Source of the DNA: Bryobacterales bacterium
GTDB lineage: Bacteria; Acidobacteriota; Terriglobia; Bryobacterales; UBA6623
Direction of reading: 5' to 3'
Assembly (NCBI GenBank): GCA_028819255.1
Contig: JAPPMB010000054.1
Location: 46,323 to 110,322 of the forward strand
Length of the DNA stretch: 64,000 nucleotides
Positions within the stretch are counted from its first letter, which is position 1; each line of letters starts with the position of its first letter. The translations under genes were made by a program, and so were the position numbers. Below, in pieces: positions 46,044-55,533 of this stretch. The notes under the pieces are model-generated. The model worked only from the letters and a program-made list of their open reading frames with translations, did not search any database and had not been told where the DNA came from.

Positions 46044-47333
46044 ATGCGCAAGTCTAGGCTGGTGATTTTCGCGGCATGCTTCACGCTGGGAGCCGTCACG
46101 CTTTGGGGCCAGGGCCAGGGTCAGAGTGGCGGCAACTCGTCCGGCGGGACCTCTGGCCGGGACACCGGCGGCAACACGGGCCGCCAGGGCGGCACTCAGC
46201 AGCAAGAGCAGGGAAACTACGGAAACACCCGCCGCCAGAACGATCCTTTCGGCAACCAGCAGGATCCTTTCGGCAACCAGATGAGGCCGCTCTACCTGCA
46301 CGGCCAGGTGGTCACGGACGACGGTCTTCCTCCTTCCGAACCCGTGGTCGTGAAGCGGGTGTGCCAGGGGAACGCGTTCCCGGAGGACTACACGGACTCG
46401 AAGGGCCGGTTCAGCTTCCAGGTTGGCGGCGACCTTTCCATGCTCACCACGGACGCGAGCGTTTCCGGAGCCCGCATGGGCCCGGGGGCCGGGTTCGGTG
46501 GGGCAGGGTACAGCAACGACTGTGTCCGCCAGGTCGGCATGGGTCGCTACGACCTGAGTTCCTCGGTCCTCCGGGCAGAGCTACCGGGCTATCGCTCCGA
46601 CGATGTCCAGCTCGGCATGTACAGCTCGATGGGCAACAACGACGTTGGCGTCATCGTCCTGCACCGGCTGGAAGGCGTGGTGGGGGATGTCGTGAGCGCG
46701 CTGACTCTCGGAGCACCCAAGCCGGCCCAGAAGGCCTACCAGAGCGGGCTGCGCGAAATGCAAAAGAAGAAGCCGAACTACAAGAAGGGCGTCGCGCAGT
46801 TCGAGAAGGCGGTCAGGACGTACCCGAAGTTTGCCGCTGCCTGGGCGGCGATGGGCGAGGCGAAGAGGGCCATGAACGACACCGAGGGCGCGAAAGCCGC
46901 CTTCGGAAAGGCCGTGGAGCACGACCCCAAGTACCTCAAGCCGTACGAGCCGCTCATCGAGTTGGCGGTGGCGCAGAGCGACTGGGACAGTCTGGAGTCA
47001 CTGGGCAGCGCCTACCTCGAGCTCAATCCCAATGCCGGCAGCGTGCGCTTCTACACGGCCGTGGCCGCTCTGAACACAGGCAAGACCGACAAGGCCGAGG
47101 AGATGGTGCTCGCGATGCGCGCCGGGGAGAATGCGGACCACTTCCCGCAGAGCTTCCAGATCATGGGCCTGGTTCACGAGAAGAGGGCGGAGTTCGAGGA
47201 GGCCGCCGACCAGTACCGGTCATTCGTCCGGGTGATGGGTGAGAGCGCCGCCCCGAATGTCCAGCAGGTCAAGCGCAAGCTGCACGAGTGGGAGATGCTC
47301 GGAGTCATCCAGAAGGCGGAGCCTGCCCCCTAG
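46044..47333 (+). CDS. Secreted TPR protein with carboxypeptidase-regulatory domain
   Basis: Exported protein of 429 residues. A signal peptide (LVIFAACFTLGAVTLWGQ) leads to a Gly/Gln/Asn-rich linker with two copies of DPFGNQ. Residues ~85-225 have a carboxypeptidase-regulatory-like beta domain (LYLHGQVVTDDGLPPSEPVV, SKGRFSFQVGGD). The C-terminal half holds tetratricopeptide repeats (KKGVAQFEKAVRTYPKFAAA, AKAAFGKAVEHDPKYLKPY). This layout is common in Acidobacteriota; the partner is not known. Confidence 0.85.
   Translation: MRKSRLVIFAACFTLGAVTLWGQGQGQSGGNSSGGTSGRDTGGNTGRQGGTQQQEQGNYGNTRRQNDPFGNQQDPFGNQMRPLYLHGQVVTDDGLPPSEPVVVKRVCQGNAFPEDYTDSKGRFSFQVGGDLSMLTTDASVSGARMGPGAGFGGAGYSNDCVRQVGMGRYDLSSSVLRAELPGYRSDDVQLGMYSSMGNNDVGVIVLHRLEGVVGDVVSALTLGAPKPAQKAYQSGLREMQKKKPNYKKGVAQFEKAVRTYPKFAAAWAAMGEAKRAMNDTEGAKAAFGKAVEHDPKYLKPYEPLIELAVAQSDWDSLESLGSAYLELNPNAGSVRFYTAVAALNTGKTDKAEEMVLAMRAGENADHFPQSFQIMGLVHEKRAEFEEAADQYRSFVRVMGESAAPNVQQVKRKLHEWEMLGVIQKAEPAP
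46242..46280 (+). repeat. Two 18-bp repeats in the TPR protein linker
   Basis: GATCCTTTCGGCAACCAG occurs at 46242-46259 and 46263-46280, separated by CAG. It encodes DPFGNQ twice, a recent duplication in the disordered linker. Confidence 0.9.
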
Positions 47334-47359
47334 CGGCGCAAACGCATCTCCCCGACCGC

Positions 47360-48901
47360 TCAGGCGTCGGCACGGACCCAGCCGTGGGCGGCGTTGTCGC
47401 GCGCTAGGCCGCGGTCCTGGTAGGACGCCTTGATCCGGGCGATGCCGTCGCCCGGGATGGATTCCTGCGCCCTCGCCGGATCGACTCCGTAGATTTCGGC
47501 CGCATTGAGGCCGAAGATGCGCGACCTGTCGGTCTCGGTGATCTTCTCGTATCCGAACTTCTCGCAGAGTTCGTCAGTGATCTGGAATCGCTTGAAGGCG
47601 TCGATGCACCATTGCGGCGAACCCCACCACACGCAGTCGGTGCCCCAGAGCACTCTGTCGGCCCCGTAGTGCCGGATGTTCTTGCCCATCAGGTGCATGC
47701 ACATCTCGGGATGCGCAATCGCGAGGGTCCCGAACGCACTGCCGATCTCGCAGTAGACGTTGTCGATTCCCGGGTTCCGCCGTTTGATGTCCATGAGGAT
47801 CTCGTGCCAGGCGAAGTCTCCGGTGGACGGATCGAAGAAGCCGGGCTCGTCGAATGCCGGCTCGGTCGGGCCGTGTTTCAGGGCCGAGTGGTAGACGATG
47901 AACCTGAAGTCCGGATTCGCGATGGCGGCCGCCTCGACGTCCCTGGGGTTCGCGAGGTGACCGAAGCGGCGGGACTGGGACGAGTACCCCTTGTGCACGC
48001 TGACGGTTGTCTGGCCGAGTTCCCGGGCCACCTCGTAGAAATAGGCCGTGGCGTCGTCGTCAAGCTGGAATCCCCTGCCGGTGCGCGCGGGGTCGAAGTG
48101 GCAGTACAGCTTCCACGATGCGGTTCCGTACTCCTGCACCTCGCGCGTCATCTGCTCCCTGAGGAGCCCCCGGTCCTGGCGGTCGGCCCGGAGGTCCCAG
48201 TAGTGGTTCGGCGCACAGTTGCTCTGCGAGAAGGCCCGACGGGATCCCGCGAGCGCGTTGATGTCGTCGCGCCGGGAGGCCATGAGCCAGCTGGGCAGGA
48301 TGCCGCCTCCCCGGACTTCGAACGGATCCGGCGCCTCTCCGCCAGCCGCCCTCTCGGCAATCGCGGCCGTTTCCTCGGTGGGGCTCCTCTCTCTTCCGGG
48401 CACGCCGGAGATGACCAGCATGTCGGTCTCCGAATCCAGGTACATCTCCTTGAAGAACGTCCCGAAGCTGTAGCTCGCGGCGTCGTTTCGGAGACCCGCG
48501 CCCAGGTTGCGCATGAACTCCGAGGCGCGGAAGTTCAGCGGGTAGCCGTTCGTGAAGTGGGCCTGCACGTCGAAGATGAAGTGCTTGCCGGGCGGCCACT
48601 TCTCGCTGTACGCGACCGGTTCGAACATCTCCTCCCGATCGACATCCCAGTAGCGCCGGCCATACACCTCGTTCGAGGCCCAGAAGGCCGTGGCCAGACC
48701 CATGCTCGTGCGCATGAATGCGCGCCGGTCGAGACCGACCCGCCTGGCGTTGGCCGCCGCCAGTTCGCCGATCCGGTGCTCCCACTTGGCCTGGAGCCGG
48801 TTCTGCGGGCGCGGCCAGATCTCCTCGTTCGAGACGACCTGGGTGGGGATGGGGGAGTCAATCCCCCGCGCCCGGTCACGCTGCCACTTGGGAACCCACA
48901 T
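47360..48901 (-). CDS. Amidohydrolase-family protein, TAT-type motif
   Basis: About 513 residues of the Amidohydro_2 family. A twin-arginine-like motif (LDRRAFMRTSMGLATAFWAS) lies about 60 residues in, later than usual. Possible metal positions are FDVQAHF near the start, SVHKGYSS and VYHSALKHG in the middle, and LWGTDCVWWGSP late (the Asp strand). The substrate is not known; decarboxylase-like members of this family act on aromatic acids. ATG 48901 is preferred over an in-frame ATG at 48940. Confidence 0.82.
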   Translation of the reverse strand: MWVPKWQRDRARGIDSPIPTQVVSNEEIWPRPQNRLQAKWEHRIGELAAANARRVGLDRRAFMRTSMGLATAFWASNEVYGRRYWDVDREEMFEPVAYSEKWPPGKHFIFDVQAHFTNGYPLNFRASEFMRNLGAGLRNDAASYSFGTFFKEMYLDSETDMLVISGVPGRERSPTEETAAIAERAAGGEAPDPFEVRGGGILPSWLMASRRDDINALAGSRRAFSQSNCAPNHYWDLRADRQDRGLLREQMTREVQEYGTASWKLYCHFDPARTGRGFQLDDDATAYFYEVARELGQTTVSVHKGYSSQSRRFGHLANPRDVEAAAIANPDFRFIVYHSALKHGPTEPAFDEPGFFDPSTGDFAWHEILMDIKRRNPGIDNVYCEIGSAFGTLAIAHPEMCMHLMGKNIRHYGADRVLWGTDCVWWGSPQWCIDAFKRFQITDELCEKFGYEKITETDRSRIFGLNAAEIYGVDPARAQESIPGDGIARIKASYQDRGLARDNAAHGWVRADA

Positions 48902-49027
48902 CCGAGCCGCCCCGCCGTGCCGGGCCGCGGACCCGGCCACTTCCGGAACTTCGGGAACCGACGCCCTGCGCGACTATCATAGTAGTTTCGCCAAGCCCGC
49001 GGCCTGTCCGCGACTGGAGCATCCAAT

Positions 49028-50029
49028 TTGAATCCCCGCCATCTCCGCGCCAAGATCTCGGGCGTCGGCTGCTACGTTCCACCGGACACTCTCACCAACG
49101 AGGATCTCGAGCAGATCGTCAGCACGAGCCGCGATTGGATCGTGTCCCGGACGGGAATCGAGAAGCGCCACATCGCCTCCAATGGCGTTGCCACCTCCGA
49201 CCTTGCCACCGAGGCCGCCCGGGATCTTCTGGAGAACTGCAACGTCGATGCCGAGGACATCGAGGCCATTGTCGTGTGCACCGTCACGCCCGACATGCTG
49301 TTCCCGGCGACGGCCTGCCTGGTCCAGGACCGGCTCGGGGCCAAGCGGGCGTGGGGCTTCGACCTGGTGGCCGCCTGCTCCGGACTGCTGTATGGGCTGA
49401 CCACGGCGTCGCAGCTGGTGGTCTCCGGAAGCCACCGGCGCGTGCTTGTGATTGGGGCGGACACGATGTCCCGCATCGTCGACTATGAGGACCGGGCCAC
49501 CTGCATCCTCTTCGGTGACGGGGCGGGCGCGTTCCTGGTCGAGCCGGCGACCGACGGGGAGGGCGGGCTGATCGACTTCCTCAACGAGGTGGACGGCTCG
49601 GGGGGCAAGCATCTCTCCATGCCGGCCGGCGGAAGCGCGATGCCCGCAACCCGCAAGACGGTGGATGAGCGCCTGCATTACGTCCATCAGGACGGGAGGC
49701 AGGTCTACCGCTATGCCGTCAACAAGATGTACGAGCTCTGCAAGACCGTGCTGGAGCGGAACGGCTACACGGCCGACGACGTCGATCTGCTGATTCCCCA
49801 CCAGGCGAACCGGCGGATCATCACTGCCGCCGCCCATCGCCTTGGCCTGCCCCTGGAGAAGGCCATCATCAACATCGATCAGTACGGGAATACGACCGGA
49901 GGCACGATTCCGCTTGCGACGCGGGACGCGATCCGCGCAGGGCGGCTCAAGAAGGGCGACCTGGTGGTGATGGCGACTGTCGGAGCGGGGTTCACCGCGG
50001 GAGCGGCTCTCTGGCGCTGGAGTTTCTAG
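49028..50029 (+). CDS. fabH: 3-oxoacyl-ACP synthase III
   Basis: Cytoplasmic condensing enzyme that starts fatty acid synthesis from acetyl-CoA and malonyl-ACP, 333 residues. The catalytic triad is visible: Cys117 (VAACSGLLYG), His258 (IPHQANRRI) and the Asn in NIDQYGNTTGGTIP. The opening KISGVGCYVPPDTLTNEDLE is typical. The start codon is TTG 49028. No other fab genes are adjacent, so it may instead make a specialised product. Confidence 0.94.
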   Translation: MNPRHLRAKISGVGCYVPPDTLTNEDLEQIVSTSRDWIVSRTGIEKRHIASNGVATSDLATEAARDLLENCNVDAEDIEAIVVCTVTPDMLFPATACLVQDRLGAKRAWGFDLVAACSGLLYGLTTASQLVVSGSHRRVLVIGADTMSRIVDYEDRATCILFGDGAGAFLVEPATDGEGGLIDFLNEVDGSGGKHLSMPAGGSAMPATRKTVDERLHYVHQDGRQVYRYAVNKMYELCKTVLERNGYTADDVDLLIPHQANRRIITAAAHRLGLPLEKAIINIDQYGNTTGGTIPLATRDAIRAGRLKKGDLVVMATVGAGFTAGAALWRWSF

Positions 50030-50083
50030 GGCCGCCCATCGCCGGCCGCGCCCGCAGCGGCGATGTGAGATGCTGAGAGAGCA

Positions 50084-50251
50084 GTGTTCGACCTGATCGT
50101 TCTGGTCGGGATGTTCGTCCTGATTCTCGCGAGCGGCGTGGTGGCCACCAACGTCTACTGCCGCCTTTCCTACAACTGCTGCCAGTCCTGCGGGAGCATG
50201 AACGCCAAGCGCCGGGACCAGTGCCGGAAATGCGGTGCGGCGATCCCCTGA
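50084..50251 (+). CDS. Small membrane zinc-ribbon protein
   Basis: An open frame of 55 codons from GTG 50084 to the TGA at 50249-50251. The first ~20 residues (VFDLIVLVGMFVLILASGVV) form a transmembrane helix. Then follow NCCQSCGSMNAKRRDQCRKC and GAAIP, a treble-clef or zinc-ribbon arrangement with two CxxC pairs. GAGAG precedes the start. Single-helix zinc-ribbon proteins of this size are seen in many bacteria, but I know no function for this one. It lies between fabH and the Rrf2 regulator. Confidence 0.7.
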   Translation: MFDLIVLVGMFVLILASGVVATNVYCRLSYNCCQSCGSMNAKRRDQCRKCGAAIP

Positions 50252-50275
50252 GGCTCTCGATGAGGCAGTCCCCGG

Positions 50276-50300
50276 AATCTCTAGTAGAGTGGTAGAGATT
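50276..50300. promoter_or_regulatory. 25-bp inverted repeat before the Rrf2 gene, probable operator
   Basis: AATCTCTA (50276-50283) and TAGAGATT (50293-50300) are perfect inverted arms with a nine-base spacer, ending four bases before ATG 50305. The 25-base size fits sites bound by Rrf2/IscR-type dimers. Autoregulation is the likely role (inference). Confidence 0.6.
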
Positions 50301-50304
50301 GACG

Positions 50305-50736
50305 ATGGACGTTTCTGTCAAAGGGGAATACGCCCTCCGGGCGGTCTTTGAACTGTCCTGCCAGGGAACGCCGGATCCGGTCAAGATCGCCCGCATCGCC
50401 GAGAGCCAGAGGATTCCCCAGAAGTTCCTGGAGCTCATCCTGGCCCAGCTCAAGCAGGGGGGCTACCTGGGGTCGCGGCGAGGCGCCGACGGTGGCTACT
50501 TTCTGGCTAGGCCGGCCGACCAGATCACCGTCGGTGACATTCTGCGCCAGATCGAGGGTACGATGCAGCCCTCGCGGCGGCCGTTCGCCAAGGAGCCTGC
50601 CGACTCGCCGTTCCCGGAGCTGTGGGACAGGGTGGAGCGGGCCCTGTCCTGCGTGGTAGATCGCACCACGTTCGCAGACCTTGTGGAGCGCTGGAGGCAG
50701 AAGCGCTCGCAGGGCGTCCTGAACTGGCAGATCTAG
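50305..50736 (+). CDS. Rrf2-family transcriptional regulator (CymR/IscR-like)
   Basis: Winged-helix regulator of 143 residues. The N-terminal domain reads [17 protein letters not shown] and [20 protein letters not shown], then [14 protein letters not shown], the classical Rrf2 pattern. IscR-type members carry three cysteines for an iron-sulfur cluster in the region after residue 90. Here only Cys19 and one late Cys (LSCVV) exist, so no cluster is expected. The cysteine synthase gene follows two bases later, as in CymR, the cysteine regulator of Firmicutes, which works with CysK. Confidence 0.92.
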   Translation: MDVSVKGEYALRAVFELSCQGTPDPVKIARIAESQRIPQKFLELILAQLKQGGYLGSRRGADGGYFLARPADQITVGDILRQIEGTMQPSRRPFAKEPADSPFPELWDRVERALSCVVDRTTFADLVERWRQKRSQGVLNWQI

Positions 50737-50738
50737 GC

Positions 50739-51695
50739 ATGGCGCGAATCTTCGACGACAACTCACTCGCCATCGGCGGCACCCCCCTGATCCGGCTGAG
50801 CCGCATCAGCGACGGCGCCGGCGCCGCGGTCCTGGGAAAGGTGGAGGCGCGGAATCCCGCCTACTCGGTGAAATGCCGCATCGGCGCCTCCATGATCTGG
50901 GACGCCGAGCGGCGGGGACTGCTCAAGCCCGGCATGGAGCTCGTCGAGCCGACCAGCGGCAACACGGGCATCGCCCTGGCATTCGTCGCGGCCGCGCGCG
51001 GATACAGGCTCAAGATCGCTATGCCGTCCAACTACAGTCTCGAGCGCAGGAGTGTGCTCAAGCTCCTGGGAGCGGATCTGGAGCTCACTCCGGAGGAAGA
51101 GGGCATGTACGGCGCCGTCGAGAGGGCGGAGGAGCTGGTCCGCGAAGATCCGGGCCGGTACCTGATGCTGCAGCAGTTCCGGAATCCGGCCAACCCGCGC
51201 ATTCACTATGAGACGACAGGTCCCGAAATCTGGAACGACACCGACGGTGATGTCGACGTGCTCGTCTCGGGGATCGGCACGGGCGGCACCATCAGCGGCG
51301 TTTCCGGGTATTTCAAGCGCGGGCGGGGCAGGCAGCTACTGAGTGTCGCCGTGGAGCCCGAATGCAGTCCAGTAATACGCCAGCACCTCGCCGGCGAGAC
51401 GCTGCAGCCCGGAATCACGGCGATCCAGGGGATCGGTGCCGGATTCATACCGGACACGCTGGACTTGGACCTGGTGGACCGAGTCGAGAGCGTTACCGAC
51501 GAGGAGGCGGTGGAGTACGCCCAGCGGCTGGCGCGCGAGGAGGGCCTCCTGAGTGGCATCTCCTGCGGTGCGGCGGCTGCCGTCGCCTGCCGGCTGGCCC
51601 GCGAGCCGGGACTCGAGGGGAAGACGATCGTCGCGATCCTCCCGGACGCCGGCGAGCGGTACCTGAGCAGCCCGCTGTTCGGCGGCATCGGCTGA
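50739..51695 (+). CDS. cysK: Cysteine synthase A
   Basis: PLP enzyme that makes cysteine from O-acetylserine and sulfide, 318 residues. The Schiff-base lysine is Lys45 (YSVKCRIGA), with [15 protein letters not shown] as the substrate loop and [11 protein letters not shown] as the phosphate-binding loop. It starts two bases after the Rrf2 gene ends, so the two are one operon. The neighbour suggests that cysteine or its precursor controls it. Confidence 0.96.
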   Translation: MARIFDDNSLAIGGTPLIRLSRISDGAGAAVLGKVEARNPAYSVKCRIGASMIWDAERRGLLKPGMELVEPTSGNTGIALAFVAAARGYRLKIAMPSNYSLERRSVLKLLGADLELTPEEEGMYGAVERAEELVREDPGRYLMLQQFRNPANPRIHYETTGPEIWNDTDGDVDVLVSGIGTGGTISGVSGYFKRGRGRQLLSVAVEPECSPVIRQHLAGETLQPGITAIQGIGAGFIPDTLDLDLVDRVESVTDEEAVEYAQRLAREEGLLSGISCGAAAAVACRLAREPGLEGKTIVAILPDAGERYLSSPLFGGIG

Positions 51696-51725
51696 CGGTG
51701 CCGCCAGTCTGATGTGAGTCCGCCG

Positions 51726-52625
51726 ATGGACCTCGTGCAGATCGAGCCGACGCGGGGGCGCCCTGCGAGGCTGCCTGAATGGCTCCGCAAGCCGCAGACG
51801 AATTTCCGTGCCTTGCACGATCTCAAGGTCGAGCTGCGAATCCGCGGACTTCACACGGTTTGCGAGTCCGCCCGCTGCCCGAACATCCACGAGTGCTTTT
51901 CCCGCAAAGCGGCGACGTTCATGATTCTGGGCAACATCTGCACCCGCACGTGCGGCTTCTGCGCCGTGCCCCAGGGCACGCCCGGGGATCTGTCGTCGGC
52001 CGAGCCGGAGCTCGTGGCCGAGATGGCGCAGCGAATGGCGCTCCGCCACGTGGTGATCACCAGCGTCAACCGTGACGATCTTCCGGACGGCGGGTCGGCG
52101 CACTTTGCGGCGACGGTCCGCGCCGTCAAGCGGGCGCTCCCCTCGGCTCGCGTGGAGGCGCTGGTCCCGGATTTCCTGGGCGACTGCGACGCGGTGGCCC
52201 GGGTGCTGGATGCCGGCTGCGACGTCTTCAATCACAACATGGAGACCGTCCGCAGGCTCTATGCGCGAGTCCGCCCGCAAGCGGTGTACCGCCGGTCGCT
52301 GGCCGTTCTGGCGTTCGCGCGCGATCGGTCTCCCGGCACGTTGACCAAGTCCGGCCTCATGGTTGGCCTCGGAGAGACGGTCGCCGAGGTGCGTCATTTG
52401 TTGCGGGACATTCGCGAAGCAGGCACCGACGTGGCCACGATCGGCCAGTACCTCCGGCCGCGGATCCGGCGCCTGCCGGTTGAGGAATACGTGCATCCCG
52501 AAATCTTCGATCTCTACCGTCGATTCGGCGAGTCGATCGGGTTCCGGGCGGTCTTCAGCGGTCCGCTGGTGCGGAGTTCGTACATGGCCGAGTCCGTTGA
52601 CGCACAGGCGCTGTGTGCGGGATGA
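51726..52625 (+). CDS. lipA: Lipoyl synthase
   Basis: Radical SAM enzyme that inserts sulfur into octanoyl groups, 299 residues. Both iron-sulfur sites are complete: CESARCPNIHEC (auxiliary cluster) and CTRTCGFC (radical SAM cluster, C-x3-C-x2-C). The C-terminal RSSYMAE supplies the serine ligand to the auxiliary cluster. GTG 51714 is an alternative start. The stop overlaps the lnt start by four bases. Confidence 0.97.
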   Translation: MDLVQIEPTRGRPARLPEWLRKPQTNFRALHDLKVELRIRGLHTVCESARCPNIHECFSRKAATFMILGNICTRTCGFCAVPQGTPGDLSSAEPELVAEMAQRMALRHVVITSVNRDDLPDGGSAHFAATVRAVKRALPSARVEALVPDFLGDCDAVARVLDAGCDVFNHNMETVRRLYARVRPQAVYRRSLAVLAFARDRSPGTLTKSGLMVGLGETVAEVRHLLRDIREAGTDVATIGQYLRPRIRRLPVEEYVHPEIFDLYRRFGESIGFRAVFSGPLVRSSYMAESVDAQALCAG

Positions 52626-54163
52626 GCCCGCGCCTGCATTCCTGGGAACGGCCAGCCCTTACCGTCGCGGCCGCCGTCACCTGCGGTTTGGCACAGGTGG
52701 TCGTCTTTCCCCGCTTTTCCTGGGACCTGCTCGCTCCGGTCTGTCTGGTGCCATTGCTGCTCGTGCTGTCCGGCCTGGGTCCGTGGCGCCGATTCCTGCT
52801 CGGCTGGGTGTCCGGCGGCGTATTCTGGGCGGGGACGTGTTACTGGATCTACCCGGTGATGCGGGACTACGCATCGATCACACCACCCGTTGCCGGAGCG
52901 CTGTTCGTCACGTTCTTCACGGTCAAGTCCGTCCAGATGGGGGCGTTCGCATTTGTCGCCGGCCCCCTGCTGCGGAAACCGTGGGCCGTACCGGCCGTGG
53001 CGGTGCTGTGGGTGGGGCTTGAGGGGAGCCACCAATACATCTTCTTCACGTGGACGCAGCTCGGCAACGCCTCGCTGGACTTCGCCGTGCCGCATGTCTT
53101 GCGCCTCGCGCCATGGACGGGCATCTACGGCCCTTCGCTGGTGTTTGCCTTGGTTAACGTCGCGGTCGCTGTCGCAATACGACGGAGGTCGGCAACGCCG
53201 TTCGTCGCCCTGCTTCCCGTGCTTGGCGTGTTCCTGCTGCCGGCGCTGCCGCCGGAGGGTGGCGGGTCCCGGACCGCAAGGCTCGTCCAGCCCAACGTGC
53301 ATCCGGACCTGCTCAAGACCGACTGGCTCGCCAACAACGGCACGAGCCACCTTGCCCGGATGCTGGAACTGTCCAGTGCCCCCGCCGACCTCGAGAAGCC
53401 TTCCCTGGTCGTGTGGCCAGAGTACCCCGTGCCTGCCTTCTACTTCGACGATCCCCGGTCTCGAGCCTTTCATGAACGCGTGGCTCGTGAGTCCGGCGCC
53501 GCGTTCATCTTCAACACCATTTCGTTTGAGGACGGTGACCGCCAGCGACCACGGAATTCGTCGGTGACTCTGGACAGGACGGGCAAGCGGCTGTCCGAAT
53601 ACTCGAAGATCATCCTCGTGCCGTTCGGGGAGTTCGTGCCGTGGCCGTTCCACTACTTTGTGGAGAAGGTGACGCTTCAGGCCGGCATGTTCCGGCCGGG
53701 AAAACAGATCGCGGTTGCAACGGTCGAGGGAAAGGGTATCGGCACGTTCATATGCTACGAGTCCGTGTTCGCGCGCCTCATCCGCAAGTTCACCGCGGGA
53801 GGGGCTCAACTGCTGGTCAACATCTCGAATGACAGCTGGTACGGCCGGAGTGCGGCACGCGACCAGCACCTCCTCGTCGTGCGCATGAGAGCCGTGGAGA
53901 ACGCGCGCTGGATCCTGCGCGCGACGAACGACGGCGTGACGACGGCCATCGGTCCGTCAGGCCGAATCGAGGCGCAGCTGCCGTCCTATGAACAGGCTGC
54001 CTTGGACGTCCGGTTCGAATACCGTACCGAAAAGACGGGATTCGTGCGGTTCGGTGAATGGCTGTGGTGGTTGTGCCTTGCCGCTGCCGCACCGGTGACG
54101 CTCCGGGCGCGTCCCTGGAAGCGGCACGCCGGTAGCGTGGATGCGGGAGGGCGCGGACGGTGA
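52622..54163 (+). CDS. lnt: Apolipoprotein N-acyltransferase
   Basis: Inner-membrane enzyme that adds the third acyl chain to lipoproteins, 513 residues. About the first 210 residues hold five or six membrane helices. The nitrilase-like periplasmic domain has the catalytic triad Glu (VVWPEYPVP), Lys (KIILVPFGEFVP) and Cys (GTFICYESVFA), in the right order. It implies a diderm cell envelope. The start overlaps the lipA stop (ATGA). Confidence 0.95.
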   Translation: MSPRLHSWERPALTVAAAVTCGLAQVVVFPRFSWDLLAPVCLVPLLLVLSGLGPWRRFLLGWVSGGVFWAGTCYWIYPVMRDYASITPPVAGALFVTFFTVKSVQMGAFAFVAGPLLRKPWAVPAVAVLWVGLEGSHQYIFFTWTQLGNASLDFAVPHVLRLAPWTGIYGPSLVFALVNVAVAVAIRRRSATPFVALLPVLGVFLLPALPPEGGGSRTARLVQPNVHPDLLKTDWLANNGTSHLARMLELSSAPADLEKPSLVVWPEYPVPAFYFDDPRSRAFHERVARESGAAFIFNTISFEDGDRQRPRNSSVTLDRTGKRLSEYSKIILVPFGEFVPWPFHYFVEKVTLQAGMFRPGKQIAVATVEGKGIGTFICYESVFARLIRKFTAGGAQLLVNISNDSWYGRSAARDQHLLVVRMRAVENARWILRATNDGVTTAIGPSGRIEAQLPSYEQAALDVRFEYRTEKTGFVRFGEWLWWLCLAAAAPVTLRARPWKRHAGSVDAGGRGR

Positions 54164-54290
54164 CCGGATGTCGTAGGCGGTCACGCTTGAGGCGAGGCCT
54201 CATGGAATGCACGACACTGTGGGCCTGGAATGCTTCGGAAACGGCGTGAACGGCGATCTCTGCCATAATGTATACAGATTGAATTGAACG

Positions 54291-55410
54291 ATGATCCTGG
54301 ATGAACTGAAGCGAGACTTCGAGGCAGTGCGCGGTCGCGCCTTGGTGATTCGGGGGTATCTTTGACGCCCAGAGCGGCAGGCGTCGACTTGCGGCGCTGG
54401 AAAAGCGGATTGCGGAACCGACATTCTGGAACGATTCCACACCGAGCCAGTCGATTCTGCGGGAACGCAAAACGCTGGTCCGCATCGTAGACACGGACGA
54501 ACAAATCGAACGCGCCCTCTCGGATCTGGAGGCCTATTTGGAGCTTGGGGCTGAGGGTGAGCCGGTCGAGGACGAGTGCAGGCAGGAGCTCAAGGCCCTA
54601 GCTGACCGGCTCGACCAGGTGGAGACCGAATCGTTGCTCGGTGGGGAGCATGACCGCGCGAATGCCATTGTGACGCTAAATGCCGGTGCCGGCGGCACAG
54701 AGGCCCAGGACTGGGCGCAGATGCTCCAGCGCATGTACCTTCGGTGGGCGGAGCGGCGGGGCTTCAAGCGCGAGGTCTCCGACGTGCAGCACGGAGAGGA
54801 AGCCGGGATCAAGTCGGCGTCGCTGATCCTGAAGGGCGACAGCGCCTTCGGATTGATGCGCTCCGAGATCGGAGTGCATCGTCTCGTCAGGATCTCGCCG
54901 TTCGATTCCAACGCAAGAAGGCACACCTCGTTCGCGTCGGTGTTCGTCTATCCGGAAATCGAGGACGAGATCGAGATCGACATCCGACCGGACGATCTGC
55001 GCATTGACACCTACCGCGCAAGTGGTGCTGGCGGACAGCACGTCAACATGACGGATTCCGCAGTGCGCATCACCCACCTCCCGACCAACATCGTCGTGCA
55101 GTGCCAGAACGAGCGCTCACAGCACAAGAACAAGGCCACGGCGATGCGGATGCTCCGGGCTCGCCTGTACGACTTCGAGCTCCGCAAGAAGCGCTCCGAA
55201 GCAGAGAAGGTCGAGGCAGCCAAGCTGGGCATCGATTTTGGCAGCCAGATCCGGAACTATGTTCTTGCGCCCTACCGACTGGTCAAGGATCTGCGCACGC
55301 AGCTGGAATTCGGCGACGTGGACCGTGTGCTGGACGGCGACCTGGACCGCTTTATGCATGCCTTTCTGGTCTTTGAGAAGACAGGAAGGAAAACCCCGAA
55401 GGCAGCCTGA
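54291..55410 (+). CDS. prfB: Peptide chain release factor 2, with programmed +1 frameshift
   Basis: Translation terminator for UGA and UAA, 372 residues after frameshift. ATG 54291 opens a 24-codon frame that ends with CTT TGA (54360-54365). An upstream GGGGGT and the CTT TGA C site match the E. coli prfB shift signal; moving +1 joins the main frame to 55410. Motifs are VRISPFDSNARRHTSFASV (with SPF) and the catalytic GGQ in SGAGGQHVNMTDSAVR. The long frame starting at 54538 misses the N-terminus. Confidence 0.96.
54345..54366 (+). promoter_or_regulatory. prfB programmed frameshift site
   Basis: CGGGGGTATCTTTGAC: the internal Shine-Dalgarno-like GGGGG stands three bases before CTT, and CTT TGA C is the slip site. 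The spacing is the same as in E. coli prfB, so RF2 shortage should favour the shift. Confidence 0.92.
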
Positions 55411-55533
55411 CGCCGGGTCCGGCGGCGCCGTCGGAAGCCGCGCGCGGAGCAAGTCTGTGCCTGCGGGTGAACCGGGAAGCGGCCCGGGATCGGCGAACAT
55501 CGACATCGTACAGTTCGGGTCCGCGAAACGACG
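55411..55533. other. Spacer after prfB
   Basis: No gene, promoter or clear terminator is seen in these 120 bases. Confidence 0.4.

Noticed and set aside
54363-54365. In-frame TGA in prfB as a stop or selenocysteine codon
   Set aside because: The CTT TGA C context with an upstream GGGGG is the standard +1 frameshift signal of prfB.
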